From assembly GCF_010730195.1 (NCBI RefSeq), contig NZ_AP022613.1, positions 372,001 through 436,000 of the forward strand: a stretch of DNA of 64,000 nucleotides, read 5' to 3'. The DNA comes from Mycobacterium conspicuum. GTDB lineage: Bacteria; Actinomycetota; Actinomycetes; Mycobacteriales; Mycobacteriaceae. The position numbers and the translations under genes were made by a program. This document shows, piece by piece, positions 1 to 11,095 of the stretch (its first letter is position 1; the number at the start of each line of letters is the position of its first letter). Under the pieces are notes generated by a model. That model did not search any database and was not told where the DNA came from. It was given only the letters and a program-made list of their open reading frames with translations.

Positions 1-168
1 GTCGTCGCCGGCGTGATCCTGGCGATGGTCCGGGGCAGACCGATGATGTCGGCGCTGGCGCTCGCGGTGATGTCGGGGCCGTTCGCGTCGGTCGCCGCCG
101 CGGCGCCGCTCTACGGTCACTACTACTGCGAGCGGTTGGCCCACTGCCTCGGCATCATTCCCTATTGA
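1..168 (+). CDS. C-terminal end of a small membrane protein (Rv0461-like), 5' cut off
   Basis: Frame 1 is open from the window edge to a TGA at 166-168, giving 55 residues. A hydrophobic stretch rich in Ala, Val and Met (about residues 1-38) is followed by a short tail with two cysteines that ends in GIIPY. The position just upstream of lpdC on the same strand matches the small membrane protein Rv0461 of Mtb. Function is unknown. The start and most of the protein lie outside the window. Confidence 0.6.
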   Translation, partial: VVAGVILAMVRGRPMMSALALAVMSGPFASVAAAAPLYGHYYCERLAHCLGIIPY

Positions 169-201
169 GCCCGCCGGCCGCCCGCCCACTAATGTGGGCT
201 C

Positions 202-1599
<1,398 letters not shown>

Positions 1600-1600
1600 G

Positions 1601-1885
1601 ATGACTAACACCGACAGCACTGGCAGCGTCGTCAGCGCGATCGGCGGCGGCGTCGTCGGTTATGTGCTGTGGCTGATCGCGATCTCGATCGGAAACGACT
1701 TCACGACCGTGAGCCAGTGGAGCCTGCTGGTGCTACTCGGCTCGGTCGTGCTGGCGGCGTGCGCCGGGGCGTGGGGCTGGTCGCTGCGCCGCCGCGGGAG
1801 GGCGGTGGCGGCCGCGTTCGCGTTCAGCCTGCCGGTCCTCCCGGTGCTGTTGACCCTGGCGGTGCTGACCAACCTCTACATCTGA
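1601..1885 (+). CDS. Small integral membrane protein (Rv0463-like)
   Basis: 94 residues with three predicted membrane helices (about residues 9-31, 40-60 and 68-94) and a basic loop RRRGR between the last two. The ATG follows the lpdC stop after a single base, so translation is probably coupled to lpdC. I recognise no functional motif. The position and size match Rv0463 of Mtb. It may be a membrane partner or merely a passenger of lpdC. Confidence 0.8.
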   Translation: MTNTDSTGSVVSAIGGGVVGYVLWLIAISIGNDFTTVSQWSLLVLLGSVVLAACAGAWGWSLRRRGRAVAAAFAFSLPVLPVLLTLAVLTNLYI

Positions 1886-1888
1886 CGA

Positions 1889-2430
1889 TCAGCGCGGGTT
1901 GTCCAACGGGATCTTGAGCGCAGACATGGTGGCGGCCAGTCCGTCGTATTGGCTTGCCAGCAAACAGAATTCGATCAGCTGGCGCCGATCCAGGTGGTCG
2001 GCCAGCTGCCGCCAGGTGGCGTCGGTGAGGGTGCGGTCCTTGACGAACTCATCCGTCGCCGCCAGCAGCGCCCGCTGGCGGGGGCTGAGCTTGCCCGAAT
2101 CGTCCGGCCAGGCGAAGATCGCGGCCTGGGTGTCGGTGTCCAGTCCGGCCTTCCGCGCCATCCGCCGGTGGTGTTGCAGCTCGTATTCGCAGGAACGCAG
2201 GTGACCGACACGCAGAATCACCAACTCGCTGTCGATCGTGGGCAGCCGGCCCCGCATCAGCCGGCCGCTGTAAATCGCCCAGGTCCAGAACAACAACTGG
2301 CGGTGACCCAGCGTGGTGAACAGGTGCATCTCGGGGGCGCGGACCTGGCGCGCCGCGAGTTTTGCCACCACCCAGTTGATCGGACCCAACTGGCGGAACC
2401 GGCCCGGCGGGATGCGACCTTGCGAGCTGC

Positions 2431-2434
<4 letters not shown>
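1889..2434 (-). CDS. Carboxymuconolactone decarboxylase / AhpD-like family protein
   Basis: 181 aa from a GTG at 2434 whose last bases overlap the ramB stop (GTGA), so it is translated after ramB. The sequence has the all-helical CMD/AhpD layout, with a central ELVILRVGHLRSCEYELQHH segment. The AhpD CxxC is not intact: only one Cys is followed by EYELQHH. Peroxidase-reductase activity is therefore doubtful, and the protein is better called a CMD-family protein of unknown substrate. An upstream in-frame ATG would reach to 2548 inside ramB and is not needed. Confidence 0.8.
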
Positions 2435-3846
<1,412 letters not shown>

Positions 3847-3942
3847 TGAACCAACCTACCCGCGGGTGTGAAGGGGCGCTTAGCAGAATTGGCAGTGGCA
3901 TGATTCGCATCGGGAATCCCAGGGGCCCAAGAGGGGAGAGCC

Positions 3943-4737
3943 GTGAGCCTGGACAAGGAAATGATGCCGGTGCCCGACGGCCACCCCGATGTGTTCGACC
4001 TGGAGTGGCCGCTGCGCATGGGGGACATCGATCGCACCGGCCGGCTTCGGTTGGACGCGGCCTGCCGGCACATCCAGGACATCGGCCAGGACCAGCTGCG
4101 CGAGATGGGCTTCGAGGAGACCCATCCGCTGTGGATCGTCCGGCGCACCATGGTCGACCTGATCCGCCCGATCGAGTTCCGCGACATGCTGCGGATGCGG
4201 CGCTGGTGTTCGGGCACCTCGAACCGGTGGTGTGAGATGCGCGTCCGCATCGACGGACGCAAGGGCGGCCTGATCGAATCCGAGGCGTTCTGGATCCACG
4301 TCAACAAGGACACCGAGATGCCGGCGCGCATCGCCGACGACTTCCTGGAGGGTCTATTCCGGACCACCTCCGTCAACCGGCTGCGGTGGAAGGGCTACGT
4401 CAAACCGGGCAGCCGCGAGGACGCGACCGAAATCCACGAATTCCCCGTCCGCGTCACCGACATCGACCTGTTCGACCACGTGAACAACTCGGTCTACTGG
4501 AGCATCATCGAGGACTACCTGGCGTCGCATTCCGAGCTGCTGGCCGCGCCGCTGCGGGTGACGATCGAGCACGAGGCGCCGGTGGCCTTAGGCGACAAGC
4601 TGGACGTCATCGCGCACGTTCACCCGCCCGGTTCGACCGACCAATTCGGCGCGGGCCTGACCGACCGCGCTGTTATAACGCTCACATATGCGGTCGGCGA
4701 CGAGACGAAAGCCGTCGCCGCGCTGTTCGCCCTCTAA
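3943..4737 (+). CDS. Acyl-ACP thioesterase family protein (Rv0466-like)
   Basis: 264 aa with two tandem hot-dog domains of the plant FatA/acyl-ACP thioesterase type (N-terminal half about 15-140, C-terminal half about 155-260). The second half carries the family-like VRVTDIDLFDHVNNSVYWS segment, with the Asp/His/Asn cluster expected at the active site. It probably hydrolyses long-chain acyl thioesters, but the substrate is unproven. The GTG start at 3943 follows a purine-rich GAGGGGAGAG ribosome site. It is divergent from ramB and precedes icl1, with a hairpin overlapping its stop codon. Confidence 0.85.
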   Translation: MSLDKEMMPVPDGHPDVFDLEWPLRMGDIDRTGRLRLDAACRHIQDIGQDQLREMGFEETHPLWIVRRTMVDLIRPIEFRDMLRMRRWCSGTSNRWCEMRVRIDGRKGGLIESEAFWIHVNKDTEMPARIADDFLEGLFRTTSVNRLRWKGYVKPGSREDATEIHEFPVRVTDIDLFDHVNNSVYWSIIEDYLASHSELLAAPLRVTIEHEAPVALGDKLDVIAHVHPPGSTDQFGAGLTDRAVITLTYAVGDETKAVAALFAL

Positions 4738-4757
4738 CCGGACAAGCGTCCCGGTTA
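4735..4757 (+). terminator. Hairpin overlapping the thioesterase stop codon
   Basis: TAACCGG and CCGGTTA pair around the loop, with AC/GT extending the stem across one bulged base. The stop codon TAA is the first three bases of the left arm. No T-run follows, as is common for mycobacterial hairpin terminators. It separates Rv0466 from the icl1 leader. Confidence 0.45.
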
Positions 4758-5014
4758 AACCCCCGTTGACCTGCGGATTCTTGTTACCGGCCGGTAGCTT
4801 CTGGAACGGTTAAGTCGCGCTCAATCTTCGCAAGATTTGCAAAAACGCCGAAAGTCGTAGCCGAAATTGGCAATTGAAATGGCTGGCCAGCGGGAACACG
4901 CAATGTCTAACTTGGTTTCAGTTGAGTTAGCACAGCAGTGAAGAACAGCCGTCGGCAACTGGCTAAGACGCAGTCAGGCCGCGGCGACCACGAGGCAACC
5001 GTTAAGGAGCACCC
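4738..5014 (+). promoter_or_regulatory. Long icl1 leader/promoter region with several palindromes
   Basis: 277 bases without a gene. The A+T content rises in 4815-4885. It contains a perfect 12-bp palindrome TACCGGCCGGTA (4785-4796), a RamB/PrpR-type TTTGCAAA (4836-4843), the odd palindrome AATTGGCAATT (4865-4875), and the spaced inverted repeat CTAACT/AGTTAG (4907-4912 and 4925-4930). A ribosome site AAGGAG precedes the ATG at 5015. Multiple inputs to icl1 are expected from its known regulation by carbon source. Confidence 0.6.
4836..4843. promoter_or_regulatory. TTTGCAAA box, candidate RamB/PrpR site for icl1
   Basis: An exact TTTGCAAA palindrome lies about 172 bp upstream of the icl1 start, with a related TTCGCAA about 9 bases to its left. 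TTTGCAAA-type sites are the recognition core reported for the RamB/PrpR family, and ramB itself lies 1 kb away. Assignment is by motif only. Confidence 0.55.
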
Positions 5015-6310
5015 ATGACTAACGTGTCCAACGTTGGCAGCCCGAAGAGCGCCGAGCAGATCCAGCAGGACTGGGACACCAACCCGCGCTGGAAGGACGT
5101 CACCCGCACCTACTCCGCCGAGGACGTGGTGGCGTTGCAAGGCAGCGTGGTCGAGGAGTCGACCCTGGCCCGGCGCGGCGCGGAGGTGCTCTGGGACCAG
5201 CTGCACGAGCTGGAGTTCGTCAACGCGCTGGGCGCCCTGACCGGCAACATGGCCGTCCAGCAGGTGCGCGCCGGACTCAAGGCCATCTACCTGTCGGGCT
5301 GGCAGGTCGCCGGTGACGCCAACCTGTCCGGCCACACCTACCCCGACCAGAGCCTGTACCCGGCCAACTCGGTGCCGCAGGTCGTCCGCCGGATCAACAA
5401 CGCCCTGCTGCGCGCCGACCAGATCGCCAAGGTCGAGGGTGACACCTCGGTGAAGAACTGGCTGGCGCCGATCGTCGCCGACGGCGAGGCCGGCTTCGGC
5501 GGTGCCCTCAACGTGTACGAGCTGCAGAAGGCCATGATCGCCGCCGGTGTCGCCGGTTCGCACTGGGAGGACCAACTGGCCTCGGAGAAGAAGTGTGGCC
5601 ACCTGGGCGGCAAGGTGCTGATCCCGACGCAGCAGCACATCCGCACGCTGACTTCGGCCCGCCTGGCCGCCGACGTCTGCGACGTGCCGACCGTCGTCAT
5701 CGCCCGGACCGACGCCGAGGCGGCGACGCTGATCACCTCCGACGTCGACGAGCGCGACCAGCCGTTCATCACCGGCGAGCGGACCAAGGAGGGCTTCTAC
5801 CGGGTGCGCAACGGCCTGGAGCCGTGCATCGCGCGCGCCAAGGCCTACGCGCCGTACTCCGACCTGATCTGGATGGAGACCGGCACCCCGGACCTCGAGC
5901 TGGCGGCGAAGTTCGCCGAGGGCGTCAAGGCCGAGTTCCCGGACCAGCTGTTGGCCTACAACTGCTCGCCGTCGTTCAACTGGAAGAAGCACCTCGACGA
6001 CGCCACCATCGCGAAGTTCCAAAAGGAGCTGGGCGCAATGGGATTCAAATTCCAGTTCATCACGCTGGCCGGCTTCCACGCCCTGAACTACTCGATGTTC
6101 GACCTGGCCTACGGCTACGCCCGCAACCAGATGAGCGCCTACGTCGAGCTGCAGGAGCGTGAGTTCGACGCCGAGGAGCGCGGTTACACCGCGACCAAGC
6201 ACCAGCGTGAGGTGGGCGCCGGTTACTTCGACCGCATCGCCACCACGGTCGACCCGAACTCGTCGACCACGGCGCTGACCGGTTCCACCGAAGAGGGCCA
6301 GTTCCACTAG
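5015..6310 (+). CDS. icl1: Isocitrate lyase 1
   Basis: Cleaves isocitrate to succinate and glyoxylate in the glyoxylate shunt, and acts as methylisocitrate lyase during growth on fatty acids and propionate. The catalytic loop SEKKCGHLGGK is present near residue 190. The Mg-site segment VIARTDAEAATLI and the NCSPSFNWKKHL block are also present. Length 431 aa against 428 in Mtb. The ATG at 5015 follows AAGGAG. The gene stands alone between a long regulated leader and a strong terminator at 6366, consistent with separate carbon-source control. Confidence 0.97.
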   Translation: MTNVSNVGSPKSAEQIQQDWDTNPRWKDVTRTYSAEDVVALQGSVVEESTLARRGAEVLWDQLHELEFVNALGALTGNMAVQQVRAGLKAIYLSGWQVAGDANLSGHTYPDQSLYPANSVPQVVRRINNALLRADQIAKVEGDTSVKNWLAPIVADGEAGFGGALNVYELQKAMIAAGVAGSHWEDQLASEKKCGHLGGKVLIPTQQHIRTLTSARLAADVCDVPTVVIARTDAEAATLITSDVDERDQPFITGERTKEGFYRVRNGLEPCIARAKAYAPYSDLIWMETGTPDLELAAKFAEGVKAEFPDQLLAYNCSPSFNWKKHLDDATIAKFQKELGAMGFKFQFITLAGFHALNYSMFDLAYGYARNQMSAYVELQEREFDAEERGYTATKHQREVGAGYFDRIATTVDPNSSTTALTGSTEEGQFH

Positions 6311-6365
6311 GGTTACCGAAGAGCGGCCGTAATGAGATCTAGGTCACTCAACAGAAGTTGACAGC

Positions 6366-6400
6366 ATAGGCCCTGCCCAGCGACCCTGGGCGGGGCCTAT
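6366..6400 (+). terminator. Rho-independent terminator of icl1
   Basis: 15-bp arms (6366-6380 and 6386-6400) pair with a single T-G wobble around a 5-base loop, and are followed by TTGCATTT. It lies 55 bases after the icl1 stop and 38 bases before fadB2, so it probably separates the two transcripts. Confidence 0.8.
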
Positions 6401-6437
6401 TGCATTTCATGCCAATAACGACGTAAGAGAGAAACCA

Positions 6438-7313
6438 GTGAGCCAGGATCCGATCCAGGCGGCGATCAAGCGCGTTGGCGTCATCGGGGCTGGGCAGATG
6501 GGGTCCGGTATTGCCGAGGTCGCCGTCCGCGCCGGCGTCGACGTGACGGTGTTCGAACCCACCGAAGCGTTGATCACCGCGGGCCGCAGCCGCGTCGTGA
6601 AGTCGCTCGAGCGCGGCGTCAGCGCGGGCAAGGTCACCGAGCGGGAGCGCGCCGACGCGCTCGACCGGCTGACGTTCACCACCGAGCTCAAGGACCTGGC
6701 CGACCGCCAACTGGTGATCGAAGCCGTCGTCGAGGACGAGACCGTCAAGGCTCAAATCTTTTCCGGACTGGACGAGGTCATCACCGATCCCGACGCCGTG
6801 CTCGCGTCGAACACCTCGAGCATTCCGATCATGAAGATCGCCGCGGCGACCAAGAACCCACAGCGGGTGCTGGGCTTGCACTTTTTCAATCCCGTCCCGG
6901 TGCTACCGCTGGTCGAGTTGGTCACCACGCTGGTCACCGACGAAGCCGCCGCCGCCCGCACCGAGCAGTTCGCCAGCGCGGTGCTCGGCAAGCAGGTGGT
7001 GCGTTGCTCCGACCGGTCCGGCTTCGTGGTGAACGCGCTGCTGGTCCCCTACCTGCTGTCGGCGATCCGGATGGTCGAGGCCGGGTTCGCCACCGTCGAA
7101 GACGTCGACAAGGCGGTCGTCGCCGGGCTGTCGCACCCGATGGGACCGCTGCGGCTTTCCGATTTGGTCGGCCTGGACACTTTGAAGCTCATCGCGGACA
7201 AGCTGTACGACGAATTCAAGGAACCGCATTATGGTCCACCCCCGCTGTTGCTGCGCATGGTCGAGGCGGGTCGATTGGGGAAGAAGTCCGGCCAGGGTTT
7301 CTACCGCTACTGA
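6438..7313 (+). CDS. fadB2: 3-hydroxybutyryl-CoA dehydrogenase
   Basis: NAD(P)-dependent L-3-hydroxyacyl-CoA dehydrogenase. The Rossmann motif GVIGAGQMGSGIAEVA is at about residues 11-26. The catalytic-His segment LGLHFFNPVPVLPLVE is near residue 145, and the C-terminal helical dimerisation domain has SHPMGPLRLSDLVGLD. Length 291 aa, close to Rv0468 (286). The GTG start at 6438 follows an AAGAGAGAAA purine tract. Known as FadB2 in Mtb; acetoacetyl-CoA/3-hydroxybutyryl-CoA interconversion is inferred from family. Confidence 0.93.
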   Translation: MSQDPIQAAIKRVGVIGAGQMGSGIAEVAVRAGVDVTVFEPTEALITAGRSRVVKSLERGVSAGKVTERERADALDRLTFTTELKDLADRQLVIEAVVEDETVKAQIFSGLDEVITDPDAVLASNTSSIPIMKIAAATKNPQRVLGLHFFNPVPVLPLVELVTTLVTDEAAAARTEQFASAVLGKQVVRCSDRSGFVVNALLVPYLLSAIRMVEAGFATVEDVDKAVVAGLSHPMGPLRLSDLVGLDTLKLIADKLYDEFKEPHYGPPPLLLRMVEAGRLGKKSGQGFYRY

Positions 7314-7373
7314 CAACCCACCGGCGACACACTGAACGGCGCGCCGCCTGAAAACGAGAGGTACTTGTTGAGC

Positions 7374-8234
7374 ATGACGAAGCTCAGACCGTATTACGAA
7401 GAGTCGCAGTCGATTTACGACGTCTCCGATGAATTCTTTGCGTTGTTCCTCGACCCCACCATGGCGTACACGTGCGCGTACTTCGAGCGCGACGACATGA
7501 CGCTGGAAGAGGCGTCGATTGCGAAGTTCGATCTGGCGCTGGGCAAGCTCAACCTCGAGCCCGGGATGACACTGCTCGACATCGGTTGCGGCTGGGGCGG
7601 CGCGCTGGTCCGGGCGGTCGAGAAGTTCGACGTCAACGTCATCGGAATCACCTTGAGCCGCAACCAATTCGAGTACAGCAAGGCCAAGCTGGCCAAAATC
7701 CCCACCGAGCGCACCGTCGAGGTGCGGCTGCAGGGCTGGGAGGAGTTCACCGACAAGGTCGACCGGATCGTCACCATCGGCGCCTTCGAGGCGTTCAAGG
7801 CCGAGCGTTACCCCGTTTTCTTCGAGCGCGCCTACGACATCCTGCCCGACGACGGCCGCATGCTGTTGCACACGATTTTGGCCCACCCGTTAAACAGCTT
7901 CCGCGAGCGCGGCGTCAGCATCACGATGAACGACATTCGATTCATGAAGTTCATCGGCGACGTGATCTTCCCGGGCGGCCAGTTGCCGGCGCAGGAGGAC
8001 CTCTTCAAGCTGGCCGACGAGTCCGGGTTCACGATCGAACGGGCGCACCTGCTGGGGGAGCACTACGAACGCACCCTGAACATCTGGGCGGCCAATTTGG
8101 AAGCCAACAAGGACAAGGCCGTCGAAATCCAGTCCGCCGAGATTTACGAGCGCTACATGCACTACCTCACCGGGTGCGAGAACTTCTTCCGCAAAGGCAT
8201 CTGCAACGTCGGCCAATTCACCTGCGTGAAGTAG
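7374..8234 (+). CDS. umaA: Mycolic acid methyltransferase UmaA
   Basis: SAM-dependent methyltransferase of the cyclopropane-fatty-acid synthase (CMAS) family. The SAM motif LLDIGCGWGG is near residue 65. The family segments YDVSDEFFALFLD, TCAYFERDDMTLEEA and FPGGQLPAQEDLF are all present. From the ATG at 7374 it is 286 aa, the same as Mtb UmaA. TTG codons at 7365 and 7368 are alternative starts, the second better spaced from GAGAGG. UmaA's exact product in Mtb is less settled than that of its paralogues. It runs convergently into pcaA with only 12 bases between the stops. Confidence 0.92.
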   Translation: MTKLRPYYEESQSIYDVSDEFFALFLDPTMAYTCAYFERDDMTLEEASIAKFDLALGKLNLEPGMTLLDIGCGWGGALVRAVEKFDVNVIGITLSRNQFEYSKAKLAKIPTERTVEVRLQGWEEFTDKVDRIVTIGAFEAFKAERYPVFFERAYDILPDDGRMLLHTILAHPLNSFRERGVSITMNDIRFMKFIGDVIFPGGQLPAQEDLFKLADESGFTIERAHLLGEHYERTLNIWAANLEANKDKAVEIQSAEIYERYMHYLTGCENFFRKGICNVGQFTCVK

Positions 8235-8246
8235 TAGTCCGCGTCG

Positions 8247-9110
8247 TCACTTCTTCAGGGTGAACTGGTTGATGTCGGTGTAGCCCTGGCGAAATAGCTT
8301 GGCGCAGCCGGTCAGGTACCTCATGTACCGGTCGTAGACCTCTTCGGACTGCAGCGCGATCGCAGCTGCCCGATTGCCCTCGAGCGCCGCGGCCCACAAG
8401 TCCAGCGTCTTGGCATAGTGCAGCCGCAGGGATTGGATCCGGGTCACCCTGAAGCCGGCCTCGCCGGCGTGCTCCTGGACCGAGGGGATCGTCGGTAGCC
8501 AGCCGCCGGGAAAGATCTCGGTCAAGATGAACTGGACGAAGTGGACGATTTCGTGGGTCAACGGCGTGCCCTGCGCCCGGGCCTCTTTGAAGGTGGGACG
8601 CGAGATGGTGTGCAGCAGCATGACGCCGTCGGCCGGCAACACCTGGTAGGCCGTCTTGAAGAAGCGGGGGTAGCGCTGGCGACCAAAGTGCTCGAACGCA
8701 CCGATCGAGACGATGCGGTCGACCGGCTCGTCGAATTGCTCCCAGCCCTGCAGCAGCACCCGTTTCGACCGCGGGGTGTCCAGGCTGTCCAGCATCCGCT
8801 GGACGTGGCCGGCCTGGTTCTCGGACAGCGTCAGGCCCACGACGTTGACGTGGTATTTCTCGACGGCGCGTCGCATGGTGGCGCCCCAGCCGCAGCCGAT
8901 GTCCAGCAATGTCATCCCGGGCTGCAGGCCCAGCTTGCCCAGCGCCAGGTCGATCTTTGCCAGCTGGGCCTCCTCCAGCGGCATGTCGTCGCGTTCGAAG
9001 TACGCGCAGCTGTACGTCTGGGTGGCGTCCAGGAAGAGCCGGAAGAAGTCGTCGGAGAGGTCGTAGTGGGCTTGGACGTTGCCAAAATGCGGCGTGAGCT
9101 GCACGGCCAT
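8247..9110 (-). CDS. pcaA: Cyclopropane mycolic acid synthase PcaA
   Basis: CMAS-family methyltransferase that, in Mtb, makes the proximal cis-cyclopropane of alpha-mycolates. The ATG at 9110 starts MAVQLTPHFGNVQAHYD, giving 287 aa, the PcaA length. The SAM motif LLDIGCGWGATMRRAVEKY is present, as are CAYFERDDMPLEEAQLAK and a typical C-terminus ending NQFTLKK. An in-frame extension upstream to 9197 is rejected because homologues start at MAVQL. It is convergent with its paralogue umaA. Confidence 0.94.
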   Translation of the reverse strand: MAVQLTPHFGNVQAHYDLSDDFFRLFLDATQTYSCAYFERDDMPLEEAQLAKIDLALGKLGLQPGMTLLDIGCGWGATMRRAVEKYHVNVVGLTLSENQAGHVQRMLDSLDTPRSKRVLLQGWEQFDEPVDRIVSIGAFEHFGRQRYPRFFKTAYQVLPADGVMLLHTISRPTFKEARAQGTPLTHEIVHFVQFILTEIFPGGWLPTIPSVQEHAGEAGFRVTRIQSLRLHYAKTLDLWAAALEGNRAAAIALQSEEVYDRYMRYLTGCAKLFRQGYTDINQFTLKK

Positions 9111-9257
9111 GGCGCAAAGCCTTTCTGTTTCTCGGCGGCCGCACGAGAGTTTCGTTAACGCTGCACCCTGGTTGGGCCCCCGATGCACTCCCAGCATGCT
9201 AGCCGCTTTGGCGGCCCTTAGGGATTTTCGACGGCTCGGCGCGGTTGCGCGAGCACG

Positions 9258-10268
9258 TCACATCGCGCGTAGCGCCGCGCCGATCGCGAGCCCGGCGACG
9301 AGCAGCGCACCGGCCTGACGCACGTGCAGCCACGCCAGCGCGGCGTACCAGAGCGGCCATACCGGAAAATTCGGCGGCGGTTCCTCGGGTCTCGGCCGCC
9401 GGAAATACGGCCACACCTTGGCCAGCCGGGGCAGCGCCAGCACGACGGCCAGCGCGGGCCACGGCATCGCCCCGACCGCGACGGCGACGGCGACCAGCAC
9501 GTAGCAGCCGACCATCATCGCCAGGGTCACGACGCGGGCGCGCGCCTCGCCGAGCAGGACCGGCAGGGTTCGGATGCCGAGCGGCTCGTCGTAGGGAATC
9601 TTGTCGATGTGCTTGCCCATCAGCACCGTGGTGCACAACAGGCCGTAGGGCAGCGACGCCAGCACCACGTCCCAGCCGAGCGCGCCCACCGCGGAGTAGT
9701 ACGTTCCGCACACCATCAGCGGACCCCAGACGACGAAAACGTCCGGTTCGCCCAGGCCGCGTTTTTTCAGTCGCAGCGGGGGCGCCGTGTACGCGACGCT
9801 CAAGGCGAACCCGCTGAGCGCAAACGCCACCACGGGCCAGCCGCGAGCCCACGCCAGCGTCACCAGGATCGCGAGATCGGCCAGGTTCACCAGTAGGATC
9901 GCCAGGCTCAGCGTGCGGCGGCTGACCAGACCGGACAGCACCGGATGCGGTGCGTAGAGGGCGCGCGGATAGTCGGCGCTGTCGGTGCCGACCTTCGTGT
10001 CGTACAGGTCGTTCATCAGGTTGTTTGCCGTGTGCGCCAACGTGATTCCCAGCACCGCCAGCACCAGCCAGCGCCAGTCCAGGCCGGGCTTGCCGACCGC
10101 CAGCAGCGCCGCCACCAAACCGGAAAACAGCGTCATCGGCAGCAGCGCCGCGCGCGTCACCACCAGCCAGCGGGTGACGCCGTCGACAGGCCCGCCCGGC
10201 GGCGGGTTCGTGGTGCGCAGCGCGTACGCCCACGCCCTGAGCCGTGACCGGGCTTTGGTCTCAGACAT
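9258..10268 (-). CDS. UbiA-family prenyltransferase (membrane)
   Basis: 336 aa, about eight or nine membrane helices. The two Asp-rich prenyl-diphosphate/Mg sites of the UbiA/MenA family are present: NDLYDTKVGTD at residues 86-96 and DKIPYD at 222-227, followed by GIRTLPVLLGEARAR, which resembles MenA. The substrate is unknown; a quinone precursor, polyprenyl phosphate or lipid-linked sugar acceptor are all possible. Its ATG lies inside the end of the TetR gene (8-bp overlap), so the two form an operon. Mtb carries only a short unrelated-looking hypothetical (Rv0471c) at this point as I recall it, so this is extra or lost there. Confidence 0.85.
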   Translation of the reverse strand: MSETKARSRLRAWAYALRTTNPPPGGPVDGVTRWLVVTRAALLPMTLFSGLVAALLAVGKPGLDWRWLVLAVLGITLAHTANNLMNDLYDTKVGTDSADYPRALYAPHPVLSGLVSRRTLSLAILLVNLADLAILVTLAWARGWPVVAFALSGFALSVAYTAPPLRLKKRGLGEPDVFVVWGPLMVCGTYYSAVGALGWDVVLASLPYGLLCTTVLMGKHIDKIPYDEPLGIRTLPVLLGEARARVVTLAMMVGCYVLVAVAVAVGAMPWPALAVVLALPRLAKVWPYFRRPRPEEPPPNFPVWPLWYAALAWLHVRQAGALLVAGLAIGAALRAM

Positions 10269-10953
10269 TTTCTCGGGGCGGCACGATCGGCGAGGGATGC
10301 GGCTCCTCGCGGAACTTCTCCAACGATCCGCCGACCTCGACGATCCCGCACAGCGCGCTCCAACTGAGCATCGTCAGGTAGTCGATCAACTCGTCGCTGG
10401 TCATCCGCGGGTCCGACATCCACGAGTGGGTGGCCAGCTGCACGCCGCCGACGATCAAGTAGGCCCACGGCTCGGCGCCGCCGGTGTCCATCCCGACCTG
10501 CTGCATGCGCCGGCGCATCATCACCGCGATCATGCGGGCGATGATTCGCTCGGAGTCGGCGATCACCTTGCTCTTGCTGGCCGAGCTGTTGGCCATCACG
10601 AACCGATAGGGCTCGGGTTCGGCCGCGACGGTCTCGACGTATACCCGGATGACCTCGCGGGTCAGGTCGATGCCATCCAAATTCGAAGTCAGCGCGGCGG
10701 CCATGTTGGGAATCAGCGTGGTCTGCGTGAACCGCATCATGACGGCCGTCGTCAAATCGTTTTTGTCGACGAAGTAGCGGTACAGCACGGTCTTGGAGAC
10801 CCCGATCTCCGCCGCGATCTCGTCCATGCTGATGAAGCGGCCGTGCCGGCGGATCGCCACCAGGGTGCCGTCCACCAGCTCGTTGCGGCGCTCCACCTTG
10901 TGTTTGTGCCAGCGCCGCTTACGGCCATCCGTTTTCGCCACCACAGCCGGCAT
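10261..10953 (-). CDS. madR: TetR-family regulator, MadR-like (Rv0472c)
   Basis: 230 aa from the ATG at 10953. N-terminal TetR helix-turn-helix at about residues 28-62 (FISMDEIAAEIGVSKTVLYRYF) after a very basic leader KRRWHKHKVERR, then an all-helical ligand domain. The Mtb orthologue, MadR, represses the acyl-ACP desaturases desA1/desA2 and senses acyl-CoA, linking it to mycolate synthesis. Here it sits beside pcaA/umaA and overlaps a UbiA gene that may belong to its regulon. The same frame is open far upstream to 12393, but that part lies antisense to the DUF445 gene and is not coding. Confidence 0.85.
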   Translation of the reverse strand: MPAVVAKTDGRKRRWHKHKVERRNELVDGTLVAIRRHGRFISMDEIAAEIGVSKTVLYRYFVDKNDLTTAVMMRFTQTTLIPNMAAALTSNLDGIDLTREVIRVYVETVAAEPEPYRFVMANSSASKSKVIADSERIIARMIAVMMRRRMQQVGMDTGGAEPWAYLIVGGVQLATHSWMSDPRMTSDELIDYLTMLSWSALCGIVEVGGSLEKFREEPHPSPIVPPRENV

Positions 10954-11095
10954 TTGCTCGCCGCCGATCGCCGATTCCCATCTCTCAGTCGCTTCGATAG
11001 TACGGCTTCCCGGGCCCACAACCCGTTTCGGCTGCGCCCGCGCCGCTTGCCAGATGTCGTCATCGCACAACGGGGCCCGGGCAATACATGATGGT

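Noticed and set aside
4907..6307. 466-codon minus-strand frame antisense to icl1
   Set aside because: Mirrors the strong codon bias of icl1; no start context and no domain.
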